Source: Bryobacterales bacterium (GTDB taxonomy: Bacteria; Acidobacteriota; Terriglobia; Bryobacterales; UBA6623). Taken from it: 38,486 nucleotides of DNA. Shown here piece after piece: positions 26,409 to 35,105 of this stretch; position 1 is the first letter of the stretch, and every line of letters begins with the position of its first letter. The stretch covers positions 1 to 38,486 of the forward strand of contig JAPPMC010000176.1 in NCBI GenBank assembly GCA_028819235.1. The letters are read 5' to 3'. Both the position numbers and the translations under genes were made by a program. The notes below the pieces were generated by a model, which was not told the origin of the DNA, ran no database searches, and worked only from the letters and a program-made list of their open reading frames with translations.

Positions 26409-27551
26409 ATGAAGAACTTTACAGCCATGGCCTTGTGCGCCCTTCTGTGCGTAGGCGCACTCGCCCAAGATTCGATCGACATCCGGGACGTCGAGATTGA
26501 CTCCTCGTCTCCAGAGGGATCAGTGCTGACGTCCGCCGGCATCGCCGAGGAAGCCGAGGAGCGCATCGAAATCCTTGAGGGCTTCTTGGGAGAGTTCCCG
26601 GAGAGCACTTATCTGGGGTACGTGCTTCACCAACTGCAGGGCCTTTACACGCAAACGCAGCAGTGGGACAAGGCCGCCGAGGTGGGCGTCCGCCTCCTGC
26701 AGTACGTCCCTGAGGATCTGGAGGTCCGCCACAACCAGAACCAAGCGTTGCTGAACTCCCAGCAGTGGCCCGACCTGCTGGAGGGACTGCGGATGACCAA
26801 GCCGCTGGCCGATAAGGAGGCCGCAACGCCCGAGCCGGAGGATCCGACCGAGGATGAAGAGATGCTGCACGCCAGCGCGGTCGACTACGCGAACGGCGTG
26901 ATCCAGTACACCGAGTGGGCCGTCAATGTCGGGATCAGCCAGAGTCCGCCCGCCGAACAGGTCAAGTTCATGGACCTCCTGCAGGAGCTGTATCCGGAGA
27001 GCCAGTACGCAACGGGCATGGACGACAAGTACGTCATCGCCTACCAGCAGGCGGGCGACATCCCCGCGATGGTCGGGGCGATGCAGCGGGCGCTCGCCAA
27101 CAACCCCGGCAACGAGCAGTACCTGTACTTCCTGGCTGAGTACGCCCTCAGCCAGCAGGACCACGACAACGCCAATGCGCGCTCCGAGGAGCTCGTTACG
27201 CTGATGGAGGAGAAGGCGGCGCCGGACGGGACAGCACCCGAAGATTGGGAAGCCAGCAAGAAGCGGTACACGGCGCTGGCCCAGTACGTGATGGGCACGA
27301 GCGACTTCCAGAAGGGCTCTTGGCGCAACGCGCGCCGGCACCTGCTGCAGACTGTCGAAGTGATCAGGGCAGAGGGGGGCGAGCGCTACGGGATCCTGTC
27401 CTACATGCTAGGGTTCTGCTACGTCAAGCTTGACATCGCCGGCGACAACATCGCTCAGGCGACCAGATGGATGGGCGAAGCCGCTAGGGTACCCAACCCC
27501 ATGCAAGCGCAAGCTGCACAAACGCTGGAGGCGATCAGGGCCGTCCAGTAG
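26409..27551 (+). CDS. Secreted TPR-like repeat protein
   Basis: A 380-residue exported protein: signal peptide at 1-20 (FTAMALCALLCVGALA cleaved before QDS) and helix-pair repeats through most of the rest, with TPR-like positions such as LQGLYTQTQQWDKAAEVG, YVIAYQQAGDIPAMVGAM, YFLAEYALSQQDHDNA, and ARRHLLQTVEVI. No catalytic motif. It is acidic, with a run of Glu/Asp/Pro near 142-155. ATG 26409 is preferred over the ATG at 26382 because GGAG lies 9 bases upstream and the signal peptide starts there. TPR proteins scaffold complexes; the partner is unknown. Its end overlaps the converging APH-like kinase gene by 17 bases. Confidence 0.8.
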   Translation: MKNFTAMALCALLCVGALAQDSIDIRDVEIDSSSPEGSVLTSAGIAEEAEERIEILEGFLGEFPESTYLGYVLHQLQGLYTQTQQWDKAAEVGVRLLQYVPEDLEVRHNQNQALLNSQQWPDLLEGLRMTKPLADKEAATPEPEDPTEDEEMLHASAVDYANGVIQYTEWAVNVGISQSPPAEQVKFMDLLQELYPESQYATGMDDKYVIAYQQAGDIPAMVGAMQRALANNPGNEQYLYFLAEYALSQQDHDNANARSEELVTLMEEKAAPDGTAPEDWEASKKRYTALAQYVMGTSDFQKGSWRNARRHLLQTVEVIRAEGGERYGILSYMLGFCYVKLDIAGDNIAQATRWMGEAARVPNPMQAQAAQTLEAIRAVQ

Positions 27552-28485
27552 CAGCAAGAACTCGAGACAGCACCGCCCGCAGCGTCGGCGGACGCTCGGC
27601 GATCAGCCGCAGCGCAAGACTGCGGACCGTCGCACGCGTCTCAGCCCGATGCAGGTACTCTACGGGCGACTTGCCGTCCACGCGCGCCAGCATCAGGAGC
27701 GCCAAATGGCGCATCGCCGCCCGCTCGAACCATGGCAGTGCCTGGGCGGGGAGCATGGCCAGCGTCCAGCACAGCGCTGACCGCGCCAAGTCCAGATAGG
27801 CCGCCGCAGATCCGGGCCGGTGAAAGGACTTCAGGAGCAGGTGGTTCAGAAGGAATCCCGCGTCGTAGCTGGGATCCCCGAAGTGCGCGCACTCGAAGTC
27901 GATGCAGACGATGTTCCGCCCCTCAACTAGCAGGTTCTTCGGGCTCCAGTCTCCGTGGACCATTGCGACTCGCCGGCTGGAGGACTCATCGATCCACTCC
28001 TCGACCGCTCCCGAAATGTCCGGATGACGCCTTGCGATCGTGCGGTAGTACGGGTCGGTGCGCAGTTGCCAGAAGGCTCGCTGATCACCGAAGCGGGACG
28101 CAAAGCGCGGATCGCGCCACGTTCCGCGCACCATTAGGCCCAGCGTGGCCCCGGCGCTCCGGGCGATGGCCGGATCGCAGCGGCCGGCCAGCAGGTGGGA
28201 CTTCCAGTCCGTGCTGCCAAGGCCCGTCGCATCCATCGCGTACAGAAATCTGCCCGCGTCGAGGAACCGCAGCGCGGGCAGCCGGCCGAGCGGAAGCACG
28301 GAGCACAGCTCGCGCATCGCCTGCCACTCCCGCACGATTCGGGAGCGGTCCGCAAGCCACCGGTCGCGGACGCGGAGCTGCGGAAGGGACTGCTTGACCA
28401 CGATGCGCGTCCTGCCGTCCTCGACGAGCACGACGATGTTGGACACCCCTCCGCCCAGTACGCGCGCCTGCGCCGAGGCATCCAC
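27535..28485 (-). CDS. APH/choline kinase-like phosphotransferase
   Basis: A 316-residue protein-kinase-fold small-molecule kinase. The catalytic loop is VHGDWSPKNLLV (HGDxxxxN, near 174) and the metal-binding Asp is in CIDFECAHFGDPSYD (near 195). The N-terminal glycine loop is GGGVSNIVVLV and the ATP lysine is in IVVKQSL. This is the APH/MtnK/choline kinase superfamily; it is not a recognisable drug-resistance enzyme, and the substrate is unknown. It starts with GTG 28485, 58 bases after the MlaD-like gene, as the last gene of the Mla operon. A role in envelope lipid or sugar phosphorylation is inference from that position. Confidence 0.8.
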   Translation of the reverse strand: MDASAQARVLGGGVSNIVVLVEDGRTRIVVKQSLPQLRVRDRWLADRSRIVREWQAMRELCSVLPLGRLPALRFLDAGRFLYAMDATGLGSTDWKSHLLAGRCDPAIARSAGATLGLMVRGTWRDPRFASRFGDQRAFWQLRTDPYYRTIARRHPDISGAVEEWIDESSSRRVAMVHGDWSPKNLLVEGRNIVCIDFECAHFGDPSYDAGFLLNHLLLKSFHRPGSAAAYLDLARSALCWTLAMLPAQALPWFERAAMRHLALLMLARVDGKSPVEYLHRAETRATVRSLALRLIAERPPTLRAVLSRVLAATGRP

Positions 28486-28543
28486 GATGCCCCGGCCAGC
28501 AATCTCAAGGCCATGCTTGCGTCCAGCTCGGCTGGCGCCGGCA

Positions 28544-29536
28544 TCAGCGGGACGGCTGGGCGGTGGGACCCACCGGGGGAACCTGCCGGTCGGGCTTTGG
28601 CCTGACGCGAAGCAGGGACCACGGCTGCTGGCGAAGGTCGGCGCTCAGTGCCGCGATCTCCTCCGACGCGACCCGGAAATTCTCGACGATGGCCGTTACG
28701 TTCCCCTCGTTCACCAACAGAAGTGCGCGCGCTTCGTCCAGGACTTCCTGGGTCTTCCCGAGCGTGGCGGTGAGCTCTGCCAGACCCTCGCGGAGGGGCT
28801 CGCGGGTCTCGTCAACGGTCCGGTTCAGGTTGAGCACTGTCGTGTCGGCATCGATGGCCAGCCGCGAGAAGTCCTCCGCCATGTCGTCGATCGTGATCAG
28901 CGTCTCGCTGATTTGCGTCGTGACGCGGTCGATCTTCGGCGACTGCGTCTCGAGGAACTGGTTGGTGTTCTCCAGCATGGCCGCGACATTGCGCTGGTTC
29001 TCCTCACCGGTGAGCTCTTGGAGGTTGAGCAGCAGCACGTGCAGGTCCTCCGCCACCATGCTCACCTTGCCGTCGACGCGCTCCAGGACAATTGCCGCAG
29101 AGTCGGCAACTTCGGCCACTTTGTTGGTCAGGTCGGAAAACGTCAGCGCCTCCCGCGACGGCACGACTCCGCCGGGCGGTATGCGCGCGGCATCGATCGA
29201 GCCGGGCTCGATCTCGAGATAGTTCTGCCCCAGGGCGTTCAGGCTGGCGATGGTGGCGGCCGAGGCTTCATTTACCGGGATGTTGGCACGCAGGTCGAAG
29301 ACCACCTCGGTCCTTGTCGGGTCCTCCGGCGACGGCTGCAACGTCCGGATGGTCCCGGCCTTCCGTCCCCCGTAGCGCACCATGCTGCCTTCATCGAGAC
29401 CGCCGATGTAGTCGAAGTAGGTCCGATAGCGGATTGTCTCCCCCGTCAACTGGACGTTGGCGACGGTGAGGAACGTCGCGACGAATACCACCAGCGACGC
29501 GAGTACGACCAGCCCTACCTTTGCTTCGTTCGTCAC
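28544..29536 (-). CDS. mlaD: MlaD/MCE-domain phospholipid transport protein
   Basis: A 330-residue membrane-anchored periplasmic protein with one N-terminal helix (about 8-28) and one MCE domain (about 38-115: RTYFDYIGGLDEGSMVRYGG, ALGQNYLEIEPGS). After the MCE domain comes a long, mostly helical stretch (about 130-300) likely to form coiled coils, longer than in E. coli MlaD, as in MCE proteins that build tunnels or needles across the periplasm. It hexamerises on the MlaFE transporter and carries phospholipids between membranes. GTG 29536 starts directly after the MlaF stop. No MlaC gene is nearby. Confidence 0.9.
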   Translation of the reverse strand: MTNEAKVGLVVLASLVVFVATFLTVANVQLTGETIRYRTYFDYIGGLDEGSMVRYGGRKAGTIRTLQPSPEDPTRTEVVFDLRANIPVNEASAATIASLNALGQNYLEIEPGSIDAARIPPGGVVPSREALTFSDLTNKVAEVADSAAIVLERVDGKVSMVAEDLHVLLLNLQELTGEENQRNVAAMLENTNQFLETQSPKIDRVTTQISETLITIDDMAEDFSRLAIDADTTVLNLNRTVDETREPLREGLAELTATLGKTQEVLDEARALLLVNEGNVTAIVENFRVASEEIAALSADLRQQPWSLLRVRPKPDRQVPPVGPTAQPSR

Positions 29537-30367
29537 CTAGAACCCCGTAATGTAGTGGTGCGAGGACGCCTCAGGCTGGGACGGGATCCGGTTGATGAAC
29601 TGGTGGATCCGCGGGTGGGGATGGCTGCGGATCTCGTCGACAGTACCGACCGCAAGCATCTTGCCCTCGTAGAGCATGCACATGCGGTCCGCGATGCGAA
29701 AGGCGCTCGACAGCGCATGCGTCACCACAATGATGGTAATCCGAAACGCGCTCTTTAGTCTGAGGATCAGCTCGTCGAGCCCGGCCGCTATCACCGGGTC
29801 GAGCCCGGCCGAGGGCTCGTCGAATAGCAAGATCTCCGGGTCCATCGCCAGAGCGCGCGCCAATGACGCTCGCTTGCGCATACCTCCCGAGAGCTGCATC
29901 GGGTAGAGGTCTTCGACCCCGCTGAGCCCGACCTGCTGCAGCTTCATTCTGGTCATCAGGTTGATGGTGGACTCGGCCAGATCCGTGTGCTCGAGCAGGG
30001 GCAGGGCCACGTTCTCGCCGACGGTCATCGAGTTGAACATGGCCGCGCTCTGGAACGAGACGCCCATCATTCTCCGCAGCGCGAACAACTGCTGGTAAGT
30101 GGCCTTGGCGAGGTCGATGCCGCAGATCCGCACGGACCCGCCTGCGGGCCGCTCCAAGCCTTCAATGTGCCGCAGCAAGGTGCTCTTGCCGGAACCGGAG
30201 CCCCCGAGGATGACCATCGTCTCGCCGCGCCGGATATTGAGGTCCACTCCGTCCAGCACGACCGTGTCCCCGTAGCACGCTTTGAGGCCGCTGACCTCGA
30301 TGATCGGTTCGCGCTGGTGCTTGGCCAGCAGCTCGCGCGGCGAGAACTTCATTGCCATTCCGGTCAC
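29537..30367 (-). CDS. mlaF: MlaF-type ABC transporter ATPase
   Basis: A 276-residue cytoplasmic ATPase of the phospholipid (Mla/Ttg2/MKL) ABC importer/exporter. Walker A is GGSGSGKST (about 55-63), the signature is LSGGMRKR, Walker B is ILLFDEPSAGLDP, and the switch histidine is in VVTHAL. The SGGM-R-KR form of the signature is typical of the MlaF/MCE-associated ATPases. The C-terminal tail after IHQFINR may contact the permease or a STAS partner. GTG 30367 overlaps the permease stop by four bases; an ATG three codons later is a possible start. Confidence 0.93.
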   Translation of the reverse strand: MTGMAMKFSPRELLAKHQREPIIEVSGLKACYGDTVVLDGVDLNIRRGETMVILGGSGSGKSTLLRHIEGLERPAGGSVRICGIDLAKATYQQLFALRRMMGVSFQSAAMFNSMTVGENVALPLLEHTDLAESTINLMTRMKLQQVGLSGVEDLYPMQLSGGMRKRASLARALAMDPEILLFDEPSAGLDPVIAAGLDELILRLKSAFRITIIVVTHALSSAFRIADRMCMLYEGKMLAVGTVDEIRSHPHPRIHQFINRIPSQPEASSHHYITGF

Positions 30368-31161
30368 CGCCAGTAGAAGTAGAAGAACGCGGTGGAGATC
30401 AGGTCGGCCAAGACGACGAGGAAGATGGACTTCACGACAGCGTTGGTCGTCGCACGTCCCACGCTAACCGGCCCACCCCGGACCAGGAATCCCTCCAGGC
30501 AGCTGACATGAACGATGACGGTAGCAAAAATCCCGGCCTTGACCAGGCCGCTGATGATGTCGCGCATGAGCAGGATGTCGCCGGTGCGGAGAAAGTACTG
30601 GATCAAGGTGAGGTCAAGGGAGTAGTAGGTGAACACGCCTCCCGCAAGGATGCCGGAGAACACGGCCATCACCGTCAGGCAAGGCAGCATTACGAGCATC
30701 GCCAGATACTTCGGGACGAGCACGAAGTCGACTGGGTCGAGGGCCATGGCGCGCAGGGCGTCCAGCTCCTCGGTCACCGCCATGGTTGCGACCTCCGCCG
30801 ACATGGCCGAGCCTGACCGCCCGATGACGACAATGGCTGCGATGAGGGGCCCCAGTTCCCGTGTCATCGAGGTGCCGACCAGGTTTATGACGGCGTCCAT
30901 CGCCCCGAATTTGCGCAGCTCCGCACCGCCCTGCAGCGCCATGATCAGGCCTGTTGCCCCGGAGACCAGGCACAGCACGGGCAGCGAATGCACGCCGATC
31001 TCCGCCATCTGACCGACCACTCGCTTCCAGCGCAATCGGCGCCGCCCAAACGGGTGCGCCCGAATGGTGAAGCGCAGGCACCGCCAGAGCTGGATCGCTA
31101 GGGCGCCGAGGTACTCTGCCTGGCGTACCGAGTAATGGCCGACCGCATCGAGGAGAGGCAT
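30364..31161 (-). CDS. mlaE: MlaE-type ABC transporter permease
   Basis: A 265-residue inner-membrane permease of the MlaE family with five or six hydrophobic helices. Family landmarks: GLIMALQGGAELRKFGA, LGPLIAAIVVIGRSGSAMSAE (the coupling region, matching the family's GRSG-A-AE pattern) and TEELDALRAMALDPVDFLV-like stretch near residues 130-148. It pairs with MlaF and carries MlaD on its periplasmic side. ATG 31161 lies 23 bases after the STAS gene. Gene order STAS-permease-ATPase-MCE differs from the E. coli order mlaFEDCB. Confidence 0.93.
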   Translation of the reverse strand: MPLLDAVGHYSVRQAEYLGALAIQLWRCLRFTIRAHPFGRRRLRWKRVVGQMAEIGVHSLPVLCLVSGATGLIMALQGGAELRKFGAMDAVINLVGTSMTRELGPLIAAIVVIGRSGSAMSAEVATMAVTEELDALRAMALDPVDFVLVPKYLAMLVMLPCLTVMAVFSGILAGGVFTYYSLDLTLIQYFLRTGDILLMRDIISGLVKAGIFATVIVHVSCLEGFLVRGGPVSVGRATTNAVVKSIFLVVLADLISTAFFYFYWR

Positions 31162-31184
31162 CGCGCCGCGCCGGCCGCGGGGGA

Positions 31185-31517
31185 TCAGGCCCGCAGGGCC
31201 TCTTCCTCCGACGCATGAACCTCGAAGACGTCAATCAGCCGGGTGAGGCTGAGCACCTTCCTGGGCCCTTCGTTGAGCCCCGCCAGCCGGAAACGAACCT
31301 TGCCGGAGGCAGCGTGCCGCAAGCACTCGATGAGGGTCGCGACCGCCGAGCTGTCAATGTACTCCACGCCCGACAGGTTGACTACCACCGTGCCAGCCGC
31401 ACGCTCGCGCAGCACGTCAAGGACGGCCTGCCGCAGTTCGGGAGACGTGGCCATGTCCGCATCCCCCTCCAGCCGGACTACCGCCGCGTCGCCGAAGTGC
31501 AACGTGTCTACACGCAT
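31185..31517 (-). CDS. STAS-domain protein (anti-sigma antagonist or MlaB-like)
   Basis: A 110-residue single STAS domain: strand VVRLEGDADMATSPELR, then VVVNLSGVEYIDSSAVATL, where a conserved Ser (56 or 57) after Asp55 is the expected phosphorylation site in partner-switch antagonists. Both roles fit: STAS proteins act as anti-anti-sigma factors (SpoIIAA/RsbV) and as MlaB, the STAS subunit bound to MlaF. Here it lies between an anti-sigma-type kinase (10 bases upstream) and mlaE (23 bases downstream), so it may link the two. I expect co-translation with both. Confidence 0.88.
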   Translation of the reverse strand: MRVDTLHFGDAAVVRLEGDADMATSPELRQAVLDVLRERAAGTVVVNLSGVEYIDSSAVATLIECLRHAASGKVRFRLAGLNEGPRKVLSLTRLIDVFEVHASEEEALRA

Positions 31518-31527
31518 CAGACTCTGA

Positions 31528-31959
31528 TCACCGTTCCCGTCGGGCTCCCAACGGCTGCGGCAAGCGTTTCCTCAGATGCAGCCGATTCCGCCCGTCCGCA
31601 CGCACGAACTCGTACTCGTCGACCAGTGAGCGGATCAGGAAGAGGCCGCGCCCGCCGCTCCTCAGTTCATCCGGAGGCTGAATCGGCTGCGACACGAGAT
31701 CTGCCTCCTTCCCATGGTCGCAGATCACCACCTCCAGCATGTCGCCGTATCGGCGGCACTGAATCCTGATCGGCTGTGTCGTGTCTCCGCCGTAGGCGTG
31801 CCGCATCACGTTCGAGACGGCTTCGTTGACCGCAACAACGACGGCGTCGGCCACCTCTTCGCCGGCGCTCAAGGCCCGGCAGGACTCCTCAATGACGAGG
31901 CGCACGAATCGCAGCCAGCGAGGGTCGCTCGCGATCCGAACCTCAACCGCCGCGTCCAT
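31528..31959 (-). CDS. Anti-sigma factor type serine kinase (RsbW/SpoIIAB-like HATPase)
   Basis: A 143-residue GHKL ATPase of the RsbW/SpoIIAB group. N box VAVNEAVSNVMRHAYGG (Glu46, Asn50), G1 box ICDHGKEAD, and G2 box GGRGLFLIRSLVDEY are all present. Such proteins phosphorylate a STAS partner on serine and may hold a sigma factor; the partner is presumably the STAS protein encoded 10 bases downstream. ATG 31959 is chosen because the frame before it, open to 32055, covers the start region of the divergent rsmB gene and lacks conserved sequence. It is the first gene of the minus-strand Mla operon; TAGAAT around 31998-32003 on the minus strand could be its -10 box. Confidence 0.88.
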   Translation of the reverse strand: MDAAVEVRIASDPRWLRFVRLVIEESCRALSAGEEVADAVVVAVNEAVSNVMRHAYGGDTTQPIRIQCRRYGDMLEVVICDHGKEADLVSQPIQPPDELRSGGRGLFLIRSLVDEYEFVRADGRNRLHLRKRLPQPLGARRER

Positions 31960-32036
31960 CCGTGCCCCCGGGACGCGCCGCCGCCGGACGGAGAAGGCGT
32001 ATTCTACCACGCGGCGCTCTGGTATCGTGGCCCCAA

Positions 32037-33266
32037 GTGGCGGCATCCCCCGCACGGTGCGCTGCGTTCGACATACTGCTCCGGACGGAGCGCGACGGGG
32101 CTCACTCGGATACGCTCCTGCACTCCGGACACATGTCCGGGCTCAGCCGAGGCGAGCGGGCCTTTGTGACGGAGGCCGTGCTGGGCTGCCTAAGGCGCCA
32201 AGGGGAGATCGACCACCTCGTGGGCAGGGCGGCGCGGCGCGCGCCGACACGCATCGACCCCGAGGTCTTGGTGGCGCTGCGAGTCGGAGCCTACCAACTG
32301 CGCCACATGCGCGGGATACCGGACCACGCCGCGGTATCGCAAGCGGTCGACCTCGTGAAGCGCGCCCGCAAACGGTCGGCGGCCGGCTTCGCGAACGCGG
32401 TCCTGCGGCGTCTGCCCCCGAAGCCAGCCGCTGGAGACGCCGTCGCCCTCAACCATCCCGAATGGCTGACCCGGCGCTGGGCCACGAACCTCGGACGCCG
32501 GCGCTGTGCGCGCCTCTTGGAGGCTAACCTGCGCAAGCCCGAGACATACTTCCGGATCCCTGCGCCAACGGACGTGGGACCGATCCTGACCCGCCTCCGG
32601 CACGCCGGCCTCGAGGTTATGGCGACCTGCCTGCCGCGAGCCTACCAGTTGACCCGCGGCAACGTGCCGTCAGCAATCGCCGCAGCCGGTTCCCGGCTCT
32701 GGTTCCGGGACCTGAACTCGCAGAGGGTCGCCGCGCTGCTCGCCGGCCACGGTTCCTCGACCGTGCTGGACGTTTGTGCCGCACCGGGTGGGAAATCCCG
32801 CCAGCTCGCCGAAGAGGCACCCGTCGTGGCGGCCGACAGGCGGGCCGCGCGCATGCGGATGATGCGCCGCCTTGGCCGGTCGGGCATCGATCTGGTCGTG
32901 CTGAACGCCGAGATCTCGCTGCCGTTCCGTCGCACCTTCAGCCGGGTACTGGTGGACGTTCCATGCTCGGGCACCGGCACGCTGTCCCGCAATCCCGAGA
33001 TCAAGTGGCGCCTGCGGCCAACCGACCTAGCAGACCTGCAGCGGCGCCAATCGAGGATATTGGACAATTCCCTCAATGCCGTGGCGGCCGGCGGCCTGGC
33101 CGTGTACGCCACGTGCTCTCTGGAGCCAGAGGAGAACGAGCATGTCGTCAGAGCCGCCGTCTCGCGCCGGACCGGATGGACGGCCCGCAAGGCGATCTCG
33201 TCCGTTCCTGGCTCGGATCCGGGTGACGGCTTCCAAGCTTGGACCATCCGCCGGCCTGCGGACTGA
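32037..33266 (+). CDS. rsmB: RsmB-type 16S rRNA (cytosine-C5) methyltransferase
   Basis: A 409-residue protein with an N-terminal NusB-like RNA-binding domain (about 1-125) and a C-terminal SAM-dependent m5C methyltransferase domain. SAM motif I is LDVCAAPGGKS (near 242); the two catalytic cysteines are in DVPCSGTGTL (near 308) and YATCSLEPEENE (near 359). Members methylate C967 of 16S rRNA in E. coli. GTG 32037 is used because it leads straight into ARCAAFDILL, the usual N-terminus; an earlier in-frame GTG at 31962 is possible. It diverges from the anti-sigma kinase gene. Its 3' end overlaps the glycosyltransferase gene by 125 bases. Confidence 0.9.
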   Translation: MAASPARCAAFDILLRTERDGAHSDTLLHSGHMSGLSRGERAFVTEAVLGCLRRQGEIDHLVGRAARRAPTRIDPEVLVALRVGAYQLRHMRGIPDHAAVSQAVDLVKRARKRSAAGFANAVLRRLPPKPAAGDAVALNHPEWLTRRWATNLGRRRCARLLEANLRKPETYFRIPAPTDVGPILTRLRHAGLEVMATCLPRAYQLTRGNVPSAIAAAGSRLWFRDLNSQRVAALLAGHGSSTVLDVCAAPGGKSRQLAEEAPVVAADRRAARMRMMRRLGRSGIDLVVLNAEISLPFRRTFSRVLVDVPCSGTGTLSRNPEIKWRLRPTDLADLQRRQSRILDNSLNAVAAGGLAVYATCSLEPEENEHVVRAAVSRRTGWTARKAISSVPGSDPGDGFQAWTIRRPAD

Positions 33267-35049
33267 AGGGCGCGCGCACTGCTGGCTGGTGCTGGCCGTT
33301 TCGGGAATCGCCTTTCTGGGCACGGTGAGCAGCCCGCCCGCGCTGCTCGATGACGTGGACGCCGCGTACGCGCAAGTGGCGCGGTCCATGCTCGAGTCGG
33401 GAGATTGGGTGACGGCACGCCTGAACGGCGTGCTCTACTTCGACAAGCCCCCCGGGCAGGTCTGGGCCATGGCCCTGTCGTTCTCGGCATTCGGCGTGCA
33501 CGACTGGGCTGCTCGCATTCCCGCCGCGCTGGCGGCAATGGCGCTGTGCTGGCTGGCCTGGTACGTGGCACGGTGGGCCTTCGGCCCGCAAGCCGGCATT
33601 CTGGCCGGCGTCGGCCTGGCAACGTGCTGCGGACTCTTCCTTTTCACGCGGGTTCGGATGCCCGACGTGTATGTGGCCTGTACCACGCTAGGCGCGCTGG
33701 CCTGCTTCCTGCGGGCCCTGGAGAGCCGTCGGCCACGGGGGCGGTGGGGCGTCTTCGCCGGCCTTTGCGTGGGCCTCGGAATCATGTTCAAAGGTCTGCT
33801 CGGCGCCGTGCTGCCGCTCGGCGCACTCGGAGCCTACATGGCGGCGAGCGGGCAGTGGAGGGATCGCGGGATCTGGAAGCGCCTTGGCCTTCCGGGCGCA
33901 CTCGCCGCGGGAATTGTCGTCGCCGCTCCTTGGCATATCGCCGCCATTGTGCGGAACCCCCCGCATTTCGAATTCGGGCTTGACAGCGGCCCGGGGCTGT
34001 ACCGCGGCTTCTTCTGGCGCTACTTCATCAATGAGCACGTGCTGCGGTTTCTAGGCATGCGCCATCCGCCCGACTACGCGCGTGTCAACCTGGCGTGGTT
34101 CTGGGCCGCCCACCTGATCTGGCTGTTCCCTTGGAGCGGCCTCCTGGCTGGCCTGCGGAAGTGGAGGATCGACATCTCCGGAAGGGGCGGACGGACGCGG
34201 CTAATGATGGCCTGCGCCTGCGGCTTCACCCTACTGTTCTTCTCTGCGTCGACGACCCAGGAATACTACACCCTCCCCGCATACGCGCCGGCCATGCTCT
34301 TGCTGGCCAACGTCGGAGCGGACCGCCCGGACCTCCTGCGGCGTGCCATGCGAGGGGCATCTGCTGTTTTCGCGCTGGCGCTGGCCGCCGCACTCGCGAT
34401 CTTGGCGATGTCCGGGCCCCCTCCTCAAGGGGCCGACATTTCCACCGCCCTGACAAGCAATCCGTCCGGGTACACGCTCTCGCTCGGCCACTTCCGAGAC
34501 CTGACCCTCGAGGCATTCGCCCATCTTCGCGGCCCGCTGCTGGCTGCGGCGGCAGCCTTCGCGATCGGTGCCGCTGCCGGGTGGCTCCGCACCCCGAAGG
34601 CACGCTTGGCGGCACTCGCCGCGGCCTCGCTGGCGCTGTTCCACAGCGCCCACTGGGCCATGCGCGCCTTCGAGCCCCACCTTTCCTCCAAACCTCTGGC
34701 AGACGCCTATCTGGCCGGCCCGCCAGGCACGCTCGTGCTTGACCACGAGCTCTACGCGTTCTCGTCTCTGGCCTTCTACGCCAACCGGCCCGTGCTGCTG
34801 CTCAACGGTAGACGCAACAACATCGAGTACGGCTCAAATGCCCCCGGTGCTCCGGACGTCTTTGTCTCGGATCGAGACCTTTCCGAGCTGTGGGTCTCCG
34901 CAGGCCAGGTATATCTGGCAACCTACGCCTCAGACCGCGCCCGCATCGAGGCCGCTGTGGAGGGACAGCGAGTGCACGTCGTCGCGGCCAGGGGCGACAA
35001 GGTCCTGCTGTCCAACCGCTCACCGCAAGGTGGGCCGCGCGCCCCCTGA
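33142..35049 (+). CDS. ArnT-like membrane glycosyltransferase (PMT/GT83 type)
   Basis: A 635-residue polytopic protein of the dolichyl-phosphate mannosyltransferase-like superfamily. After a basic cytoplasmic lead of about 55 residues comes the first helix and the periplasmic catalytic loop LLDDVDAAYAQVARSML with its acidic pair, then LYFDKPPGQ, ten or more hydrophobic helices, and a C-terminal globular domain (from about 520, LDHELYAFSSLAFYANRPV). The family moves sugars from polyprenyl-phosphate carriers to lipids or proteins. ATG 33142 has GAGGAG about 8 bases upstream but sits 125 bases inside rsmB; a later start such as GTG 33223 would reduce that overlap. Sugar and acceptor are unknown. 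Confidence 0.85.
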   Translation: MSSEPPSRAGPDGRPARRSRPFLARIRVTASKLGPSAGLRTEGRAHCWLVLAVSGIAFLGTVSSPPALLDDVDAAYAQVARSMLESGDWVTARLNGVLYFDKPPGQVWAMALSFSAFGVHDWAARIPAALAAMALCWLAWYVARWAFGPQAGILAGVGLATCCGLFLFTRVRMPDVYVACTTLGALACFLRALESRRPRGRWGVFAGLCVGLGIMFKGLLGAVLPLGALGAYMAASGQWRDRGIWKRLGLPGALAAGIVVAAPWHIAAIVRNPPHFEFGLDSGPGLYRGFFWRYFINEHVLRFLGMRHPPDYARVNLAWFWAAHLIWLFPWSGLLAGLRKWRIDISGRGGRTRLMMACACGFTLLFFSASTTQEYYTLPAYAPAMLLLANVGADRPDLLRRAMRGASAVFALALAAALAILAMSGPPPQGADISTALTSNPSGYTLSLGHFRDLTLEAFAHLRGPLLAAAAAFAIGAAAGWLRTPKARLAALAAASLALFHSAHWAMRAFEPHLSSKPLADAYLAGPPGTLVLDHELYAFSSLAFYANRPVLLLNGRRNNIEYGSNAPGAPDVFVSDRDLSELWVSAGQVYLATYASDRARIEAAVEGQRVHVVAARGDKVLLSNRSPQGGPRAP

Positions 35050-35070
35050 CTCCGCTATATTGGGAATTGG

Positions 35071-35091
35071 CGGCGGTCGTCCGGGCCGCCG
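35071..35091 (+). promoter_or_regulatory. Leader hairpin before the L31 gene
   Basis: CGGCGG-loop-CCGCCG forms a 6-bp GC-rich stem in the 56-base gap before rpmE2, ending just before the Shine-Dalgarno AGGA (35095-35098). A TATATT resembling a -10 box lies at 35056-35061, but no -35 box is seen. It may act in L31 autoregulation or simply end upstream transcription. Confidence 0.35.
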
Positions 35092-35105
35092 TCTAGGACG
35101 GCAGA

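Noticed and set aside
28145..29758. 537-codon plus-strand open frame opposite the MCE and kinase genes
   Set aside because: Runs against intact minus-strand genes with clear family motifs; the translation has no domain features.
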